From the NCBI GenBank assembly GCA_010645155.1, contig CM021312.1:12845217-12909216 (forward strand): a stretch of 64,000 nucleotides of DNA, given 5' to 3'. This stretch comes from Tigriopus japonicus (Eukaryota; Arthropoda; Copepoda; Harpacticoida; Harpacticidae). The stretch's first letter is position 1. Every line of letters begins with the position of its first letter. Below the pieces are notes generated by a model. That model made no database searches. It worked only from the letters and a program-made list of their open reading frames with translations, and was not told the DNA's origin. A program made the translations under genes and the position numbers. Below, piece after piece: positions 26,601 through 41,600 of the stretch.

Positions 26601-29600
26601 AAAAAGTTGCATTCCGAGAAGAGCAAAGATGAAGATGAACAAGAACAGAAGGAACAAGAGAGAGAGAATAGAGGAAATGGCATTCATCAATGCAATCACC
26701 AGGTTCCGCAGACGGGACCAATACCTGGAACATAATTCAGTTATAGCCAGCAAAGGCTTTGGGTTACTTTACTAGAGCACTAATATTAGAAGAGTGCAAT
26801 CATGAGATGGATTGGTCCCAATTGAATGGAGTGTACCAAAAGAACTGAGAAAGTCAGAGATACAACAAAAATTCCCAAGTTTGTCACGTGTAAGCCAAAT
26901 CAAAAAATCACTCTTGACCCATCACATTTACGGTACTCTTACTAGAATACCAATTAAAACAGTTTTAAGGATGTTCATACAACGTTATTTTGAGATGGGT
27001 TGACTAGTTGAGGAGCTAGGTTTTTTTAAATAAAAAAATGTGTGTATCTTTACTTTTAGCGCATTTTACTAGGACTGATAGCGCAGATTTTTTTAAACCA
27101 ACAGTACCTTTTGAGCTATTTGGACTACAAATAACTTTGCCGTCTTTAAGTTAACACTTGCATGTTTATGGACCCTAGTTTAATACACCACTACAATGTG
27201 TCTTTAACAACTTTTTTGATGTTATGGAACTGAGCACAATTTATTTTACATTTCATCCCATTCAGTCGCACTTTTTATTTCCTTTCCTTTTTACTTTGAA
27301 TTCTGTAGAGACACTTTGCTCCAAAGTCTGACTAATCAATCTCATGTGCGCACTCTTGTAATTCAAGTGCTCTAGCCTACTGCTAATAATATTCTGCTCA
27401 CTTTGTAACCTTGAATACTCTGAGCAGACGCAAGGCTCTCAAGGCCGAAAGGCCAAACGAGCCTGCTCGTTCGTGAAAGTTGACCCAAAACACCTCTAAA
27501 ACCGAGCCCGTGATGACCATGACGTCGAAACGGTTGAACGAGGAGTTGAAGAAAGCCGTAACGCCCAAAGCATACATTCGGATGGACATCTCAAATATGA
27601 AAGCGGAGAGGAACAGGAACTCGGCATAATCTGGAAAAGAGTGAAGTAAGCACGTGATGATGGGCCAATTAGACAAATGGACCAAACTGAGGGAGCCACT
27701 GGAAAGCTTTCCAGCGAGATCAATTAGGCCCATTCCAGATGGGTCTATCTGGCTTGATTAAGCAAAATTGATGACATTCTGAATTGTGTGTGAACATCTG
27801 GAACTAGAGTTCATCCAATTTGTCTTGGATGGAGTATCACTTTTGTCAATTGAAAAGGTCACTTACTTTTCCGTTTCATAGATTAGAATGGTAGAGGGTT
27901 AAAATGCTAAAACCAGGCCATTGAATATGTCTCCTCCGAATTCGAAAGTTTGGCAATCAAAAAGGCAACGTTTTACTTTTTCTTTAGATCAAGTCCCATT
28001 TGATTTTGAAGAACGAAAGTGAGCCAATTACAAGGTTTTAAATGTTAACAACACAAGTTCAAACAGCTTGAGGATACTAAAGTAGGGTCAAAACAGCTCT
28101 GAACAAGTGTAATGTTAGCTCATAAGATTTTTACACTGTTATTTTGTATCATCGAATACTTCTAAGTATCGCCAACCTAAAACCTACAACCAAATAGATT
28201 TTCGGGTATATGAGACTTGAAAAAGGATTTATACATAACTTAAACGTGGCTAAAACATGCTTTCATATTCGTTTATTGAGGGAACGAAAGTCAAAACTTG
28301 GGCTACGATCTCAGGATCTGTTCGGGTCCGTTAAGGAGCAATTCCGTAAGTGAAAGTAGAAATGTACAATAGTAAAAGAACTTTTGGAACAAAATTGGAA
28401 TTCCTTTGTTCAAATCAATTCATCACAAAAGGTTGTTTGGTTTATTTTTATGGTCCTTTTATGCAACTATGTCTGACATTTTTGTGGCTTATCCGCTTAA
28501 CCATTTGACCGTTGAAAAGGATTTTAAACCAAGCTTGAGAAATTCGCCAATAGATGGGAGGGAAGGTTGGGCAAAGTAAAGACTTGTGAGCTTTGTGCTT
28601 AGTACTTGCCCCCTCTTTTACGCCATCTATTGGCAAATTTTTCAAGCTTGGTTTAAAATCCTCCATAAGTTTATGTCCCTGGTGTCACAAAAACCTAATT
28701 AAGAACCAATATGGCAAGACTAAGCTAAAAAAAATCCGAATCAAAAAACATTACTAGTTTAAAGTACTGGTTTTGTTTGTATGTCCCTTCATAGATATCT
28801 CAACTTGGGACTGAGTGCTTGGTTGGAAAAACAGTTCTATGAACGGTCTCTTGGGAATCAATCACTTGGCCTGTAAGTTGGATTTAAAAAACCGCAATTC
28901 AATGCGCTCAAAAATTTTGGGTGTGATCAATTTCAACTCGTATGAAGTAAAAATTTACAACCAAATAGCCCTTTCAATGCCACTTGAACATTATAATCAG
29001 TGATGGCAAATTATGGCTCTTACTGAATTTCTGCCATTTTCTGCCACTTGGTGCCAGAAAGTGGCAGAAAATGGCAGAAAATGGCCGCTAAAAGTACGCA
29101 TAGACTGATGTTCAAATACAAACTGCTTTCGTAGAATGAGATTAAAAGAGTCAAATATAATTGAAGATTACACAATTACTTCAGAGTAACAACTACTAAC
29201 TCAAAATTAAATGTAAACATCATTGTTGTTGCTAAAATAACTAGAAATACACATTGTATTTGAAAACACGTCTTTACATAAAATATTCCCTGGTTTTAAA
29301 TCGTCATTCTTTTCATGTGCCATATAGTGATAATAATTCAGGTTGAGATAAGAACTTCAATTGAAAATATGACGAAAGTTCATGCGAAATAATCAAAAAC
29401 TCCTATGATATACTTTTATCACATTTCAAATTGATAATATAATTATCATATTGGAAAAAATATTTATTTTGCAGTTCAATGGCACTTAAATATTAGAGAG
29501 TGTTGAAATGGGATATAAGAATAAGATTTTCCCTATTTTCTAGAATGCTTGATGTTATCATATGGTTTATTAATTTATATCGAAATTAATTAAACAAATC

Positions 29601-32600
29601 AATACATGAAACGCGTCCCAGAAAGTATTTGTTACAACTTTCTGTAAAGCCCCAATATCGGTTTCTATTAAAATAAAACGAAAATAACTTGTTTGGGACT
29701 AGGTTTCAAATTTTGTTTATTTGGTTTTAAAGTAATGCATTTTAAACAAATTTGATTTATAGCAAGGAAGCATCTGAAAATCAGACTTTGTTAAAACGGA
29801 ATGTTAAGTCGTAATTTATACATCAAACATATTGCAATTGTAAAAGCTGAGAAAGCCAGTGTTTAATTTTATTCTGTATTTGACTAAAGGAACTTGACTT
29901 AAAACTAACAATTATTTTTCTTCAAATGATCCTTGTAAGACTTTGTTGTAATTGGATTTGAAAAATATACCTTAGGCCTTAGTATTCAAATCTTAAAAAC
30001 GTTTTGCATTTACAATATTTAAACATTTTAAAAACCAACAATTCTCAGCTATTGTGATCAAATAGTGACCCAGCATTACAGAATTCAATTGCATTCAAGT
30101 TCTAACTCTCGGTGTGTACTCAAGACGAGATAAAAGTGCTCGATTTGGCCACCCTGACTTTGAGGGAAATTCAAAAACGAATCGAGGAGATCGATTTCAC
30201 GAACTTCTACCTTCCTTCTTCGATGCAATAAGCTTTTGGAGGGATGGTATGGCCATAGTTGGACATCAAAAGTGTCAAATTTTATCCCTTTAAGTATTGA
30301 ATATATTGATTTATATGAGTTTCTAGAAAAATAAATTTCTGCCATTTTCTGCCACTTTCTGCCATTGTCTGCCACTTTTTTCGCATGAATAAAAGCCATT
30401 TTCTGCCACCAATTTCTGCCAGGTGGCAGAAAATGGCTTCTAGTCATATGCCATCACTGATTATAATGCTTACTTTAACACTCCAACAAAACTTCATTTG
30501 AGTTGATTTTATTTAAAAGGAGCACATCTTTAGGCGTAGAATTTCAAACCACCTAACATTTGTTCTGCTCTTTGCAGCAAATGTGCAGATCTATTGATCG
30601 TAAACCGCTGTCTTGTACTGTTTTGCCAACCAACCAAGATCGTCCGCCATCCAGTAGTCTAGATATCTATATGGCTCCTCATGTAAAAGAGAAAGGGCTG
30701 GACTTACAGAGGAATTCGGTGAGCCACAGGGGTTGATTGTAGTGCTCCACAGCCACAGTACACGTGTTCAAGAACACCAGGGCAATGACGAACCAAAACC
30801 AGTAGGACGTCTTGCAGATACGACGGATAAAGAAGCGGAATCGCTTTTCAGAACGGTGCACACGTTTGTTCGTCTCGGCACTTGTGGTTCCATCTGGAAT
30901 CGAGTGGGTTGGTATCAAATGTTATAAAGGCTTTTGTTGTCTTTTTAGACGTTCAGGCTCAACTAGCCAAATCTTCAGTTTCCCCAGAGGGAAAAAAGAA
31001 ACTTTGACGTGCAACAGTCCGACAAGTTTCCTCTTCAAGACAAATGGACCTTCAGATGCCTTCTAGACTTGCAACTTTCAAAAAAGATCATTTATAGTCA
31101 TTTTACGACGTATGTTACATTTGGTGCTCTGTGCAAATTTTGAAATATTGCGCCGGTCAAATTTTGTAAAACAAGCAGAAGAAGTGGCCATTTTTTGTGT
31201 TTTAAGCCCAATTAAACTTATTGAAACAAGCAAAAATGTTTCAAGGTTGGATGGAGCTTGGCAAATGGATTTCAATCAAAATCAAAGCTGGATATGAGAA
31301 GAGGTACTCTTGAGTAATCAACTCTCGATTAAGTGAATAATCTAGGCAAGGAAGGACTTCTGGAGATATGGACAAATTACGCATCTTTTTGTTATGGATA
31401 TCCCTGGTCACAGCCACTAGTGCACGCTACCCATTCAGCCTAAGTTTACCAACGGTCTAGAAGGAGCGTGTTGGGTTGTATGGGAAACACTGAACCGAAA
31501 AAAATATCAGCGCAGACCTTGCGTAACCAGACCCATCTTGCGTTGATTTCCAACATGGTTGCCAGGACAAAATCTTTGATGCCACTTTTTTGGCTCATGT
31601 CAACTCTGTTTCCTCGATGGCTATAATCTTTTCGAAAAGGATCATTTCTCAAAAGTGGGTGCCGTTTATGCTAAATGATGCCACTCAAAAGAAGATAATT
31701 GTCAAGGAAAAGAACAATAAGATTTTGCCAAAAAGTAACATTGTTGATCTCGCCCTGGCAACCATGCTGGAAATCAACGTAAGATGGGTCTGGCGACGCA
31801 AATTCTTTATGTTTTTCTCGGTTCATTGGAAGGCAGCTAAGGAGCTTCCTCTTTTTTACAGGGTGATCAATAGGGACGGGCAAAAAGTGCAAATCAAAAG
31901 AAGCTTTTGATTAACAAAAGTTGCACAAAAATCAGCCCAAAATTGTAAAATAAGATGCAGAAAAAGGCCAAAAGCGCAAATAAAATTTAAAAAATTCGCA
32001 GAAAAAAAGGAAATTTCTGAAAAAACGCGTCAGATACTTTCTTGTCATCTCCTTGTTATTTTTAATCTTGAAGAGCAAAATTTAGATTTTGAAGTAGTAG
32101 TAATCAATACTAGCTAGCCTACGATGGGAGCCGTAAAATCAGATTTAGTTTTCAAATTTGAAAAAAAATCTTCCAAACGTGTACATTGTCAAAGAAGACA
32201 TAGCAAACTCTCAACAATTTGTTCATTTTAGGCCGAATTCGTAAAAAATCGTGCAAATAAAGGCGAAAAGTGCAAAAAGGCAAAAAAATGTGTTTATGTT
32301 ACCAAAAATCTTTTTGCCCGTCCTTAGTGATCAAACTTTAGCTCCAAGAGAAATGTAAGTATTTTTGATTAAGAGGAAGCAAACACAAATATCCTAAAAT
32401 CTTTGGAGCAAGCTTTCAGAGGAATTTTTAGTTATTGGTGAGTTTTAAACTTGAAATACGATTGACAAGATCCACGCAACGAATATAACATAGTGAACAT
32501 TTGAGTGAACATTTGAACATTTGTTGAGCCTCCTTGATCATAACCTTGGATGACCAAGGCTAGTCATAACAATAGTTTTTTCGACATCCGGGAATGAAGG

Positions 32601-35600
32601 TGACCGATTTGTTACTTCTATATTTCCTCGTTTCTCTATAAAGTCAATCTCTCCATTACGTGGACAAACGCTGCTGCAAATTGTGCTTACTTTTTGGGAG
32701 GGGGTTGGTTGCGAGAAAGTGGACTTTATAGAACAAAAAAATAAGGTTCATTTTTAAAGCTTTTTTGGTTTTACCGTCATCGTCATCTACAGAGTTGGTT
32801 TCCACGCTGTCGTTCTTATTGATGGTGGTCATGCCTTTTCGGATTTTCTCTTCCCATTTCTTTCTCTGTTCTGTGATTCGAGCTCGGTCCTCGTCAGAAG
32901 TTCGCTCTTCCGCTAAAACTAGATCCTCGGCACGACAAATCCACTGAACGTAGCTGTGGATGGAAAACACGAGAATGAGGGAAGAGGGATCAAGGTTCAC
33001 ACATGAACAAGATAGACAAATTGGTCTTTTGTTCCATTGGAACCAGGATGTCGTGTACGTACGTTTAGTCGGATCAGGTTGCAATTTAGTCTCAAGAATC
33101 TTTTGGAGACAGCTAAAGTAATGGACCTGCTTCATCACTCAAGGTTTTCTACAAACTGAAACCATTTTGAATACTTTTACATTTTTATGACTTTACAGAT
33201 GGCAAAATAAGAAGCAAGATGGCAATGTGAAAGAAAATTTACATTAAAAAAAAAATTAAAAAAATTAAAATGTGTAAGAAAGATTACAGATAAGATATAA
33301 AATCAATATTTCTACCAAATAGTTTGAGCGTCAAATTGAGTTCTGAGTTTAAAAAAAATATATTTTTAAAGTTATTATTCTGTGTTGTTTTATCCACAGA
33401 TATCAATAGATATGATACACTGCCATGTTTTGAACGGCAACTACAATCTACAGATTAGAAAAGGTTACATAAAATATGACTGGATTTCTGGAGACAGAAT
33501 TAGCTCAGTATGTCCAAAATTGATTGAACTGAAACACAAGATTCGTGTTTGGACATGCTTGATTGTCAGTTGTGACTGACCATCCTCAAACAGCAACAAG
33601 TGACCTGTCTTTCAAAATGAAACACTTGTCCACCTAAATATGTCATGTCTATCTATATCTGTGGTTTTCTCATGTTTTTCGGGATTCACTGAGAAATTTG
33701 TCTTTTTGAGGTCAGCAAAGCATTCAGCTTATTCAGAGGGCATCTCATAAAAAACTAAAATCCATGAACTAATCCAAGAAATGAATGTAAGCTGTTGAGT
33801 TGGATTGGCTCCCCTATATTGCAAGTTTTTGCTTTACAAAGAAATAATATGTGTAGTGTTGTCCATTCACTTCAAAGGCATCTGTTTGGTTCCAATAAGT
33901 GAGAGTTTGTTTTACTTACCCATTAAGTTCCTTGTCAAGTCTTTGTTGTTCTTTGAGTTTCATGAATCCTGAGCGGCTCTCCACTCGCTCCTTTTCTTTG
34001 GCAAACTCTCTGAAATTAAATGGCACAGTGGGACAATTAAGACAGGAGTTTAATTTTGCTAAAAGTTTAAGGTACATTTAAAAAGGAGCATTTTCATTTA
34101 ATTGGATGAACAAAATTTCTAATCTTAGCCAATGGAAACCATTCTACACCATTTTCTTTAATAAAGTTATATTAATTGTCACCGAAATACACATACAACA
34201 ATTTACACTCTATGGATGACTTTAAGACACGTTTTTTGCTTACATGAGGGGATTCAAAGTGGTATTTTGAAGCCTTGGTTTGATCATTTCTAAATTCTGT
34301 CAAAAAGATTACATACATTATGCTTTCACCATAGGACAATCATTCAAAACAGTTTTTTTTGAAGACCAATCAAAGATTTTTTTTGCTAGAATTGAATGCC
34401 AAAACCAGACCATATTTTGGGGAATCATTCATGCCATGACCTCCCAAGACTTGGAATTACCAAATTATTCTCAATCATTTTACGAAAAAAGCATTATTAC
34501 TTCCTCCTTTTTCTTATTTGACATCTTTGAATGAATGTGCAAGATTCAAGAGGTAAAAATACTGATTTAGTTAATACAATTTACACAAGTTTGCCCATCA
34601 TTCTGTTTCAACATACAAGTGAAATGTATTTTTTACTCTTTCTTGATAATCCTTCCAATTCCAGAATAAGCTTTTCATGTTTGGACTTAGGACCACCTGA
34701 TTAAGGACTTATTTGATAAAGAATGTCAAACATTTTCTATCAAATATTCAAAACACATTGCTTCATCAAGAAAAAAAGTTGAAAATAGCAAGCTGACAAA
34801 AAAGTCTGTTTCAAAGTCTAACATTCCTTATTTGGGAATGAGCATACCCCATAAACTTTGCATTTCCCCATACACTATTATGCATCAACTAAATCTTGTC
34901 AGCCCATTTTAGGGACATCATACATCTTTGTTTTAGACACACGTCAATTTTCCCATTAAAATGCAGACAAGTTGTCAAATTGTACACAGCTTCTCGTTCT
35001 TTGTTCAACAAGTCCATTGAAGCAGACACAAAGGGAGGCCAAACTCTTGTTGTTTCAAAACAACAGGGTCGAAGTGGTTTACCCTTTTTGGAACCTAATT
35101 TGTGCTGCGTTTCACTTGAATGCCCGCTTGCCTTGCTAACCTTGGTGGAAATAAAAACCAGATCAACCGAGGCTATTTGATCCAGAAACCTCGGGATCCT
35201 CGAATGTCTCTCAAAGCCTGCTCTTCTCTTTGCCTTTGATCCTCGCTTGTTCCAATGACCTTTGTCTTCCCCAGGGTTGCAATTCCAGACGGTTATCCGA
35301 GCTTCAAGGATAGTTCTTGAGTGCCCTCGAACCTTTGAAAGGCTCACTTGTTGTTTTTCTTCCCTTGTCCCACTTACAGAAATCCAAGAAAAGAGGGAAA
35401 ACAGTACTCATAAATCAAAACAATGCGGGCTAGTTTTTACACGGCGACCCTGTAAGCTAAAAAGTTTGGTTCAACACAAACTACCGAGATAACCGGGGGA
35501 TTGCGAAATGTTTATCCAAGAGTGAGTCACTTAATGAGAAGAAACTTTCCAACGGATGGGCATTATTCGCTTCTAAAAGCACTTCCAACGACCTTCACAC

Positions 35601-38600
35601 CCAACATGTATGTTTTTAGTAGTGATGGACCGAAACACTTGAGAACCGACACCAAATAAAGCTGATTAAAAATAATTAAAATTCGTAATTTGCCACTATC
35701 GAACTATTTTTCTAACGTTCAGAAAACATTTCATCGGCAATATCTAAGAACCAAAAAGTATGAGAATTTATTTGTCATTTTTTTAACTTTGGAAAAAATG
35801 GAATACAGATCTTCTTAATTTTGTAATATTGATGTATAAAGCATATTTACTTGCTTTGTCATAATACTATTCCTTTGGAAATTCTAACAACACAAGTGCT
35901 AACAGGTTTTCTGTATTGAGGACCTTGCATCCTGTTGATTAACAAAATTCATATTTTAGAATAATTTAAATGGGTCCTTTCAATGCAAATTTAGATACAA
36001 ATACATTTCTCAGGTCCTAAGACCAAAATAACCTTCTTCATTCTTTATGATGCAAATCAGCTTTCTGCTCGGTATCTGTAAGCATAACCTGACCGGAGAC
36101 CATCACTATTTTAAAGCCTGCTCTACGAACAGGTTGGAATTGCAATTCTCTGGGGCTTCGATTCAATTTCGGGCTTCAATAACCACCCCTTGAAGTTTGG
36201 CCATTTTAGCCAGAGAGAAACCCTTTTAGAAGTTGCTTGTGCATTCACTCTTTGAAAAAAGAAAGGTTTCAGTTATGATGAGAGATGCTGCTGACCAATG
36301 CAATAATAATGCAACCATTTTTTATTGGCTTCCAGGTTCAAAAGTCCGATTTTTGCAAAATTCTAGGTGGCATCTCGAAATTGGGTTTCTACACTTGAGT
36401 TGTTTGTCAACTTGAGGTTTTGTTGTTTCTTGGTACTTTTCTTGCTTGCAGAAAACCAATGGTACAACCTAGAAACGCTGTATATAATAGACTGACAAGT
36501 AGAGAGGGGTTTCGAGTTGGGAGTGTTGCCATTTTTGACTCAGAGTTTAATTCCTATTCAAGAAAGGCAGAATTCATTACACTTTTTACCGAAAACCAAA
36601 ACAAGGACCAATATGATAAGACGACAACTAAATCCAGTTCGAGTTCCATCAAAACTTACTATAATGAAGGATTTCGAGTTGGCAGTGCTGCCATATTTTA
36701 CTGAAATTAGGTCTCATGCCTTTTGAGTAGTCTAGTTGTGGTAAGATTTTTGATCCCAATGGACCAAAATGGCAAAACTATGCCAAAAATCCAATTCGAA
36801 ACACACCAATACTGACAAGTAATCTTCACAGACGACAGGTTTTGTCTGGAACAAGATTACGTATGTTTGGTGGTCTTGTGGCGATAAGAATCACGAATAA
36901 TGACATGCAACATGTTAAACATGGTATCATTTAGGGTGAAACACGAACTTGCCACCACCAAACAAAACACCTTACTTCTTGTTCTCCCCTTTTTAAAGGT
37001 GTTTTGTATCATTTTCCTAGTCTTTTCTCAGTCGTTAAAGATATCAAAATCATGAAATAGAATCAAAATTAGTTGTAGACGCTTTCGCTCTTTGTTAAAA
37101 TGTAGGAATAGTGATGGTAATGAAACTCGATTTCGGACATGTGTTGCCTTACTGGTTCATTTGTAGTGTTTGGGTCAAAAAAAGTAACCTAACCTGACTT
37201 TTTGAAGTCAAAAAATGTAAATACTCATGGTTCGATTCGTGTGCCATAATTTTTTCAGCATGGATAACAACGTATGGAAAAAAAGAAAAACGAATCTGCA
37301 TTTATTGCCAGTGATGTTATTGCAATTATTGGACAATTTCAATTTACTTTGAAAACAATTGTAATTGATTATATTAACTCCGATGATGGTGATTGGTTGG
37401 TCGACTATAATAATAATGAAATAATTAATAAAAATTAATAAAAATTCCACAAACAAAAAATATATATCTATTAATTCGAAATGAAAAAGAAGGAATACCC
37501 TCTCAAAAATATCATTAAAAGTAAAGTATCTATTTTAAAAAAGATAAAAATATAAACTTATAGTTTTTGATTATATATCAAATCATAAAAGTAATTTGGC
37601 GTGTTTGATTGCAATGCATTGTATTTGAAGAAGTGACAATAGTGAACAAAATTATGAAACCAAAGGACTTTTGGACAAAATACATTGTGGAAGTTATCAT
37701 CGCAAGCCATTCGATCTCTTAAAAACATTTCGAGGCTCAAATCAACTTGTCCTGTTTTCTCAAAAAGTCCTTGAAACGAAATAAGTCGTAGCTAAACATT
37801 TTCCCTTGTGTCTTGAAAGGCTGGCAAAGTCCAGAGGGCCTTGACAAAGCCGCAGGCAGTGGGATGAAAACTTAGTCTAATTTTGCCTTGGGCCTGACGA
37901 TCTGCGTGACTTTAGCAGACACTTTCAGCGGGTTCAAATTGTCCTTGAATTCTAAACAGGGGACCACAATTTGTACAGTGGAGTCAGTGCTGGCTTAAAC
38001 TAAGCTGTCTTGAAGTTGTGTTGAAGGTCCTTATGGACTCCTATAATGAACAGATGAATGAAGAGTTTTGATGACGTCACACTCCTTTTTTAAGAGTGCA
38101 TTTGAAAGACAAATGACCTTCTAAAAAGGGCGAGGTTGCGTCAACTTGCCAGGAATCTGGTTGCGCTTTAAGAAGTCCAATGGAAACAAGGTTAGACGGG
38201 GGATTTTAAAGTTTTTGATTGACTAAAAAATTCAGAGGGCTGACGTTAGCTCTTTTCCCTCACTTAGCGCATGGTTGACCCCCCTTTGAAAATTGAAAAA
38301 AAGAGTTATCAATGGTATTTTCTTAATTACACTATTTTTCACGTTGTCATTACTTTAATTGTTAATATTTACGTGCCTGGGAGCAATGGGATAAACATTG
38401 CCAAGCAGGCATGTGCAATCTAATTCGACCTTACTTAAAAAAATAGCTATTAAAATGTGATTCTGTTGAGAAACTGGCTTCGATATTACTTTTTTTTTAC
38501 ATACATGACTTTCACTTTTCCAAACTAAGACATCATAGAATGCCTTTTCGAGAAAACTCAACTACTCAACATTGGAGAAAACCTTTTTGTCATTTTATAG

Positions 38601-41600
38601 TTCGGAAATTCTGAATAATCCTTAGGAGAATGGACCAAGAACCCTTCATTTCGTGAAACTCCGTCTCTCTCTCTATTCGTCCGTTTTTTTTTGCTTGACA
38701 ATTTTGGTGTGACCACAAAAAATGTCAAAAGACAACTTGTTTCTTGTTTAATCATTCAAAATATTTTTTCTTGCCTACACATTTCATTGTTGGAGGTTTT
38801 TCCCTTTCACTTAGAGTTGGGTTCCAGTTAGTCAATCCCTTAGCTCCCAATACATATTGATAAGATAAGATGTCCACGAAAGAAAGTCATCACATTGATA
38901 CTCACCCACTTAAAACCCCAAGGACAAGATTGAGCATGAAGAATGAGCCCAGCACGATGAGCGGAATGAAGAATACCCAGTTGAAAACACTGCCTAAGGC
39001 ATCATTGGTCTGTACATGGACCCCCAAGACGAACGGAATGGAGATAGCGGGAAAGAAACACGAGAAATGATTTAGTACAATAGAGTTGCCATAGAGGCGT
39101 TCCAGCAAAAATGGGACACAACATGTTTTTTTCCTTTGTTTCCTTTAAAAACCGTAAAAGTAGTACCAGAAAGAAGTTGATTTTTAGAGATGATAATAAT
39201 GAAATACTAACTAAGCCTAATTCATCAATTCTCATGCGGACTCAATTTGGGTTAGCATGGTTGAGTAACTAAAATGCAAAAAAAACAGAGTATTGCATCA
39301 TCTTAAAGTACACTGGAGGGTAGTCGCCACCTCAGAAACTGAAAACACTAAAAACAGGTGGCGTCTCTGGGATCCAAGGGATAAACCGGGATTATCCAAA
39401 ATTTGCTGAATTTTTGATTTTTTCATTATGGGTATAAATATTCCGATTTTGAATTGTGTCCTAATATGTCTTATGATTGGAAACATATGTTTTGGCGAAG
39501 TTCAAATACCATTGCCCGATATTTCTTTCATTTTTTCCATTTTGACCTCTTAAAAGCTTCCAAATTTTAGAAAATCCCGTTTAAGTTCGAAAATCCCGTC
39601 CCGGGATCCCATTAATCTCAGGATCCATGGATCCCAGGAAGAATCCCTTGCCCAACCCTGGTCCTGGTCCCGATTTAGGGAATGGTCCACCTCTCTATGG
39701 TGCGGACAACAAACCACTGCCAATGAAAAGCTCTATTATTGCTTGTTGTCCCCTCGTAATTTAGGCCTTCGATATAGTACCCTACTGCTGGGATGCTCGT
39801 GCATGTAGAGTGTACGTCTTCCCGAGCACCAGAGAATGCACTTTCTAAATTCAGCCCAGGGTCCATTCCCAATGAAACAAACCCGAACGAAGCCTTTGCC
39901 AAGGCACAGCTTCTCTTTCGCTCTTTCCCCTCTTGTGTGTGAGAGAGAGACTCTGTGGTGGGGCCCCTTCATGAATCGAATGGAAGCTCACAAATGAGCA
40001 TCCCTGGGAACCTGGTCAATACATACAACACATTGCCAGAAACACCAAGATGTGCATTTCCCATTCTTCGATGGTTTGGAGGGAACTTGCTCGAGCTGTC
40101 AACCAACTCCAATCATAACACACGCACACCGATAGCCATATGAATCGTTAAGAAATTAGAGTATTGACGAATCGATTTTGCTTAAACACGTATTTGGGTC
40201 ATTGTTTGAAGAGTTACAAAGTGGGTTTCAAAGTTATTGTTGGATAACTTTTGTTGGGACCAAAGTAAGCTTGTTATTTAACAGTTTTATCTCTCATGGG
40301 TATGGCTAGAACCCGGAAAAAATCGTTTGCTAATGATATTAAACACCACATGTCCATAATTCCATTTTTTGTGATTCCAATGATTATTGAGGTTGGACAA
40401 GTTTTGGAATTAGAATTCAAATTGATCAAAGATCTTACAAGACAACAATTTCCAATAATAGGGTCAGCAAAGCAAGAGTGGACCACGGATTTTTGATTAT
40501 AGAGAGGTGAAATGTTTAACTAACATATCGGCACTAGGGCGCCCTCTGTTTTCAGTGTTTCCAGTTTTTGAGTCATTAACTAGTCTTCAGCACTGTATAG
40601 TTACAATCACAATGCTAACTGAAATTGAGCCCAAAATGGAGAGGTCAAAAGCTTCGAATAATTTCTGTTCTTGTTGAGTACTTTGACGTTCTAAATTTTG
40701 GAGAGACTGGAAGAGATTTGATCATGGTAGTTTTGCAACGACTGTGGCGCAATCTGATTAGCCTAATAAGCTCAATAAATGTGCCAGTTCTTTACACAGC
40801 TCTTATGAGTTTAATTGCAAAAACCATGTTTATTACCCCAACAACATGTTTATTTGTTATTTGCTAGCTTTTAAAGTTTATTTGCCATTTTTCATTTTAT
40901 TTGCCGTTTTTGGGCAAATCAATGCAAAAATTGTCTTTTGTGGGAAAACATAGGAAAAACAAATATTTGCCCAAAATGTTTTGTGTAAGTGATATATTGA
41001 TTATTCAATGGAAGAAAAATATTTCTTTTAAACGCTTACATTCTTTTTTCTTCTTGGGAAAACATCATGGTTATTTTGCGAATTTAGTGGATTTTGGTAA
41101 ATTCTCGCGTCTAATTGCCATTTTATTTGCCATTTCTTATTTTGTGTGCCATTTAATTTGCCATTTTGGACGCGTTTATTTGCCATTTTTTCGACCTAAA
41201 AGGCATGTTTTATTTGCCTAAAATCTGCACCTCTACTCATGAGACAAACTTTTTGATCTGGTTCAATCTTTAATTTGAGACACCTTGGGAACCTCAAAAG
41301 TCAACTCCGGCTCTAAAGTTCGCCATATCACAAATATAATGTGATCCGATAATGTTAAATGTGAAGTGATTTGCCAATTTATTATCTTTTTAACAAACTA
41401 ATCCATATTAGTCACTCAACACAAGATTTAAAGTTCCATGTCAAACTCCAACACTCCTAAATCCTCCAAGTAAAGGTTATCAAAAAAGGAAAACTGGTAA
41501 CTTGACATTTGTCTTTTCATGTGAATTTTCTCCAACACTTATCCAAATCTTAATCAATCACTTACCCAATATAAAATAGGCGTCCATCCCTCCATGGTGA

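Larger units (their letters stand above)
26184..30893 (-). other. cac: CaV2 domain II, exons 10-13
   Basis: Exons 30893-30708, 27630-27402, 26724-26520, 26393-26184 (residues 411-687). IIS1 is [21 protein letters not shown]. The segment [15 protein letters not shown] forms across the exon 10/11 junction. The IIS4 sensor is [19 protein letters not shown]5 is [22 protein letters not shown], and the filter is LTGEDWN (E622). IIS6 is [15 protein letters not shown]. Intron 10 (27631-30707) contains a 1.46-kb hAT-like element. Confidence 0.95.

Noticed and set aside
34889..35347. 152-codon minus-strand open frame in CaV2 intron 7
   Set aside because: No family motif, no supporting start or splice context, and a competing frame on the other strand; likely chance in a GC-richer patch.
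39355..39660. Possible element with CAGGGTTGGGC-type end and GGGATCC repeats
   Set aside because: One end looks hAT-like but the other end and an 8-bp duplication could not be found, so boundaries are unsupported.
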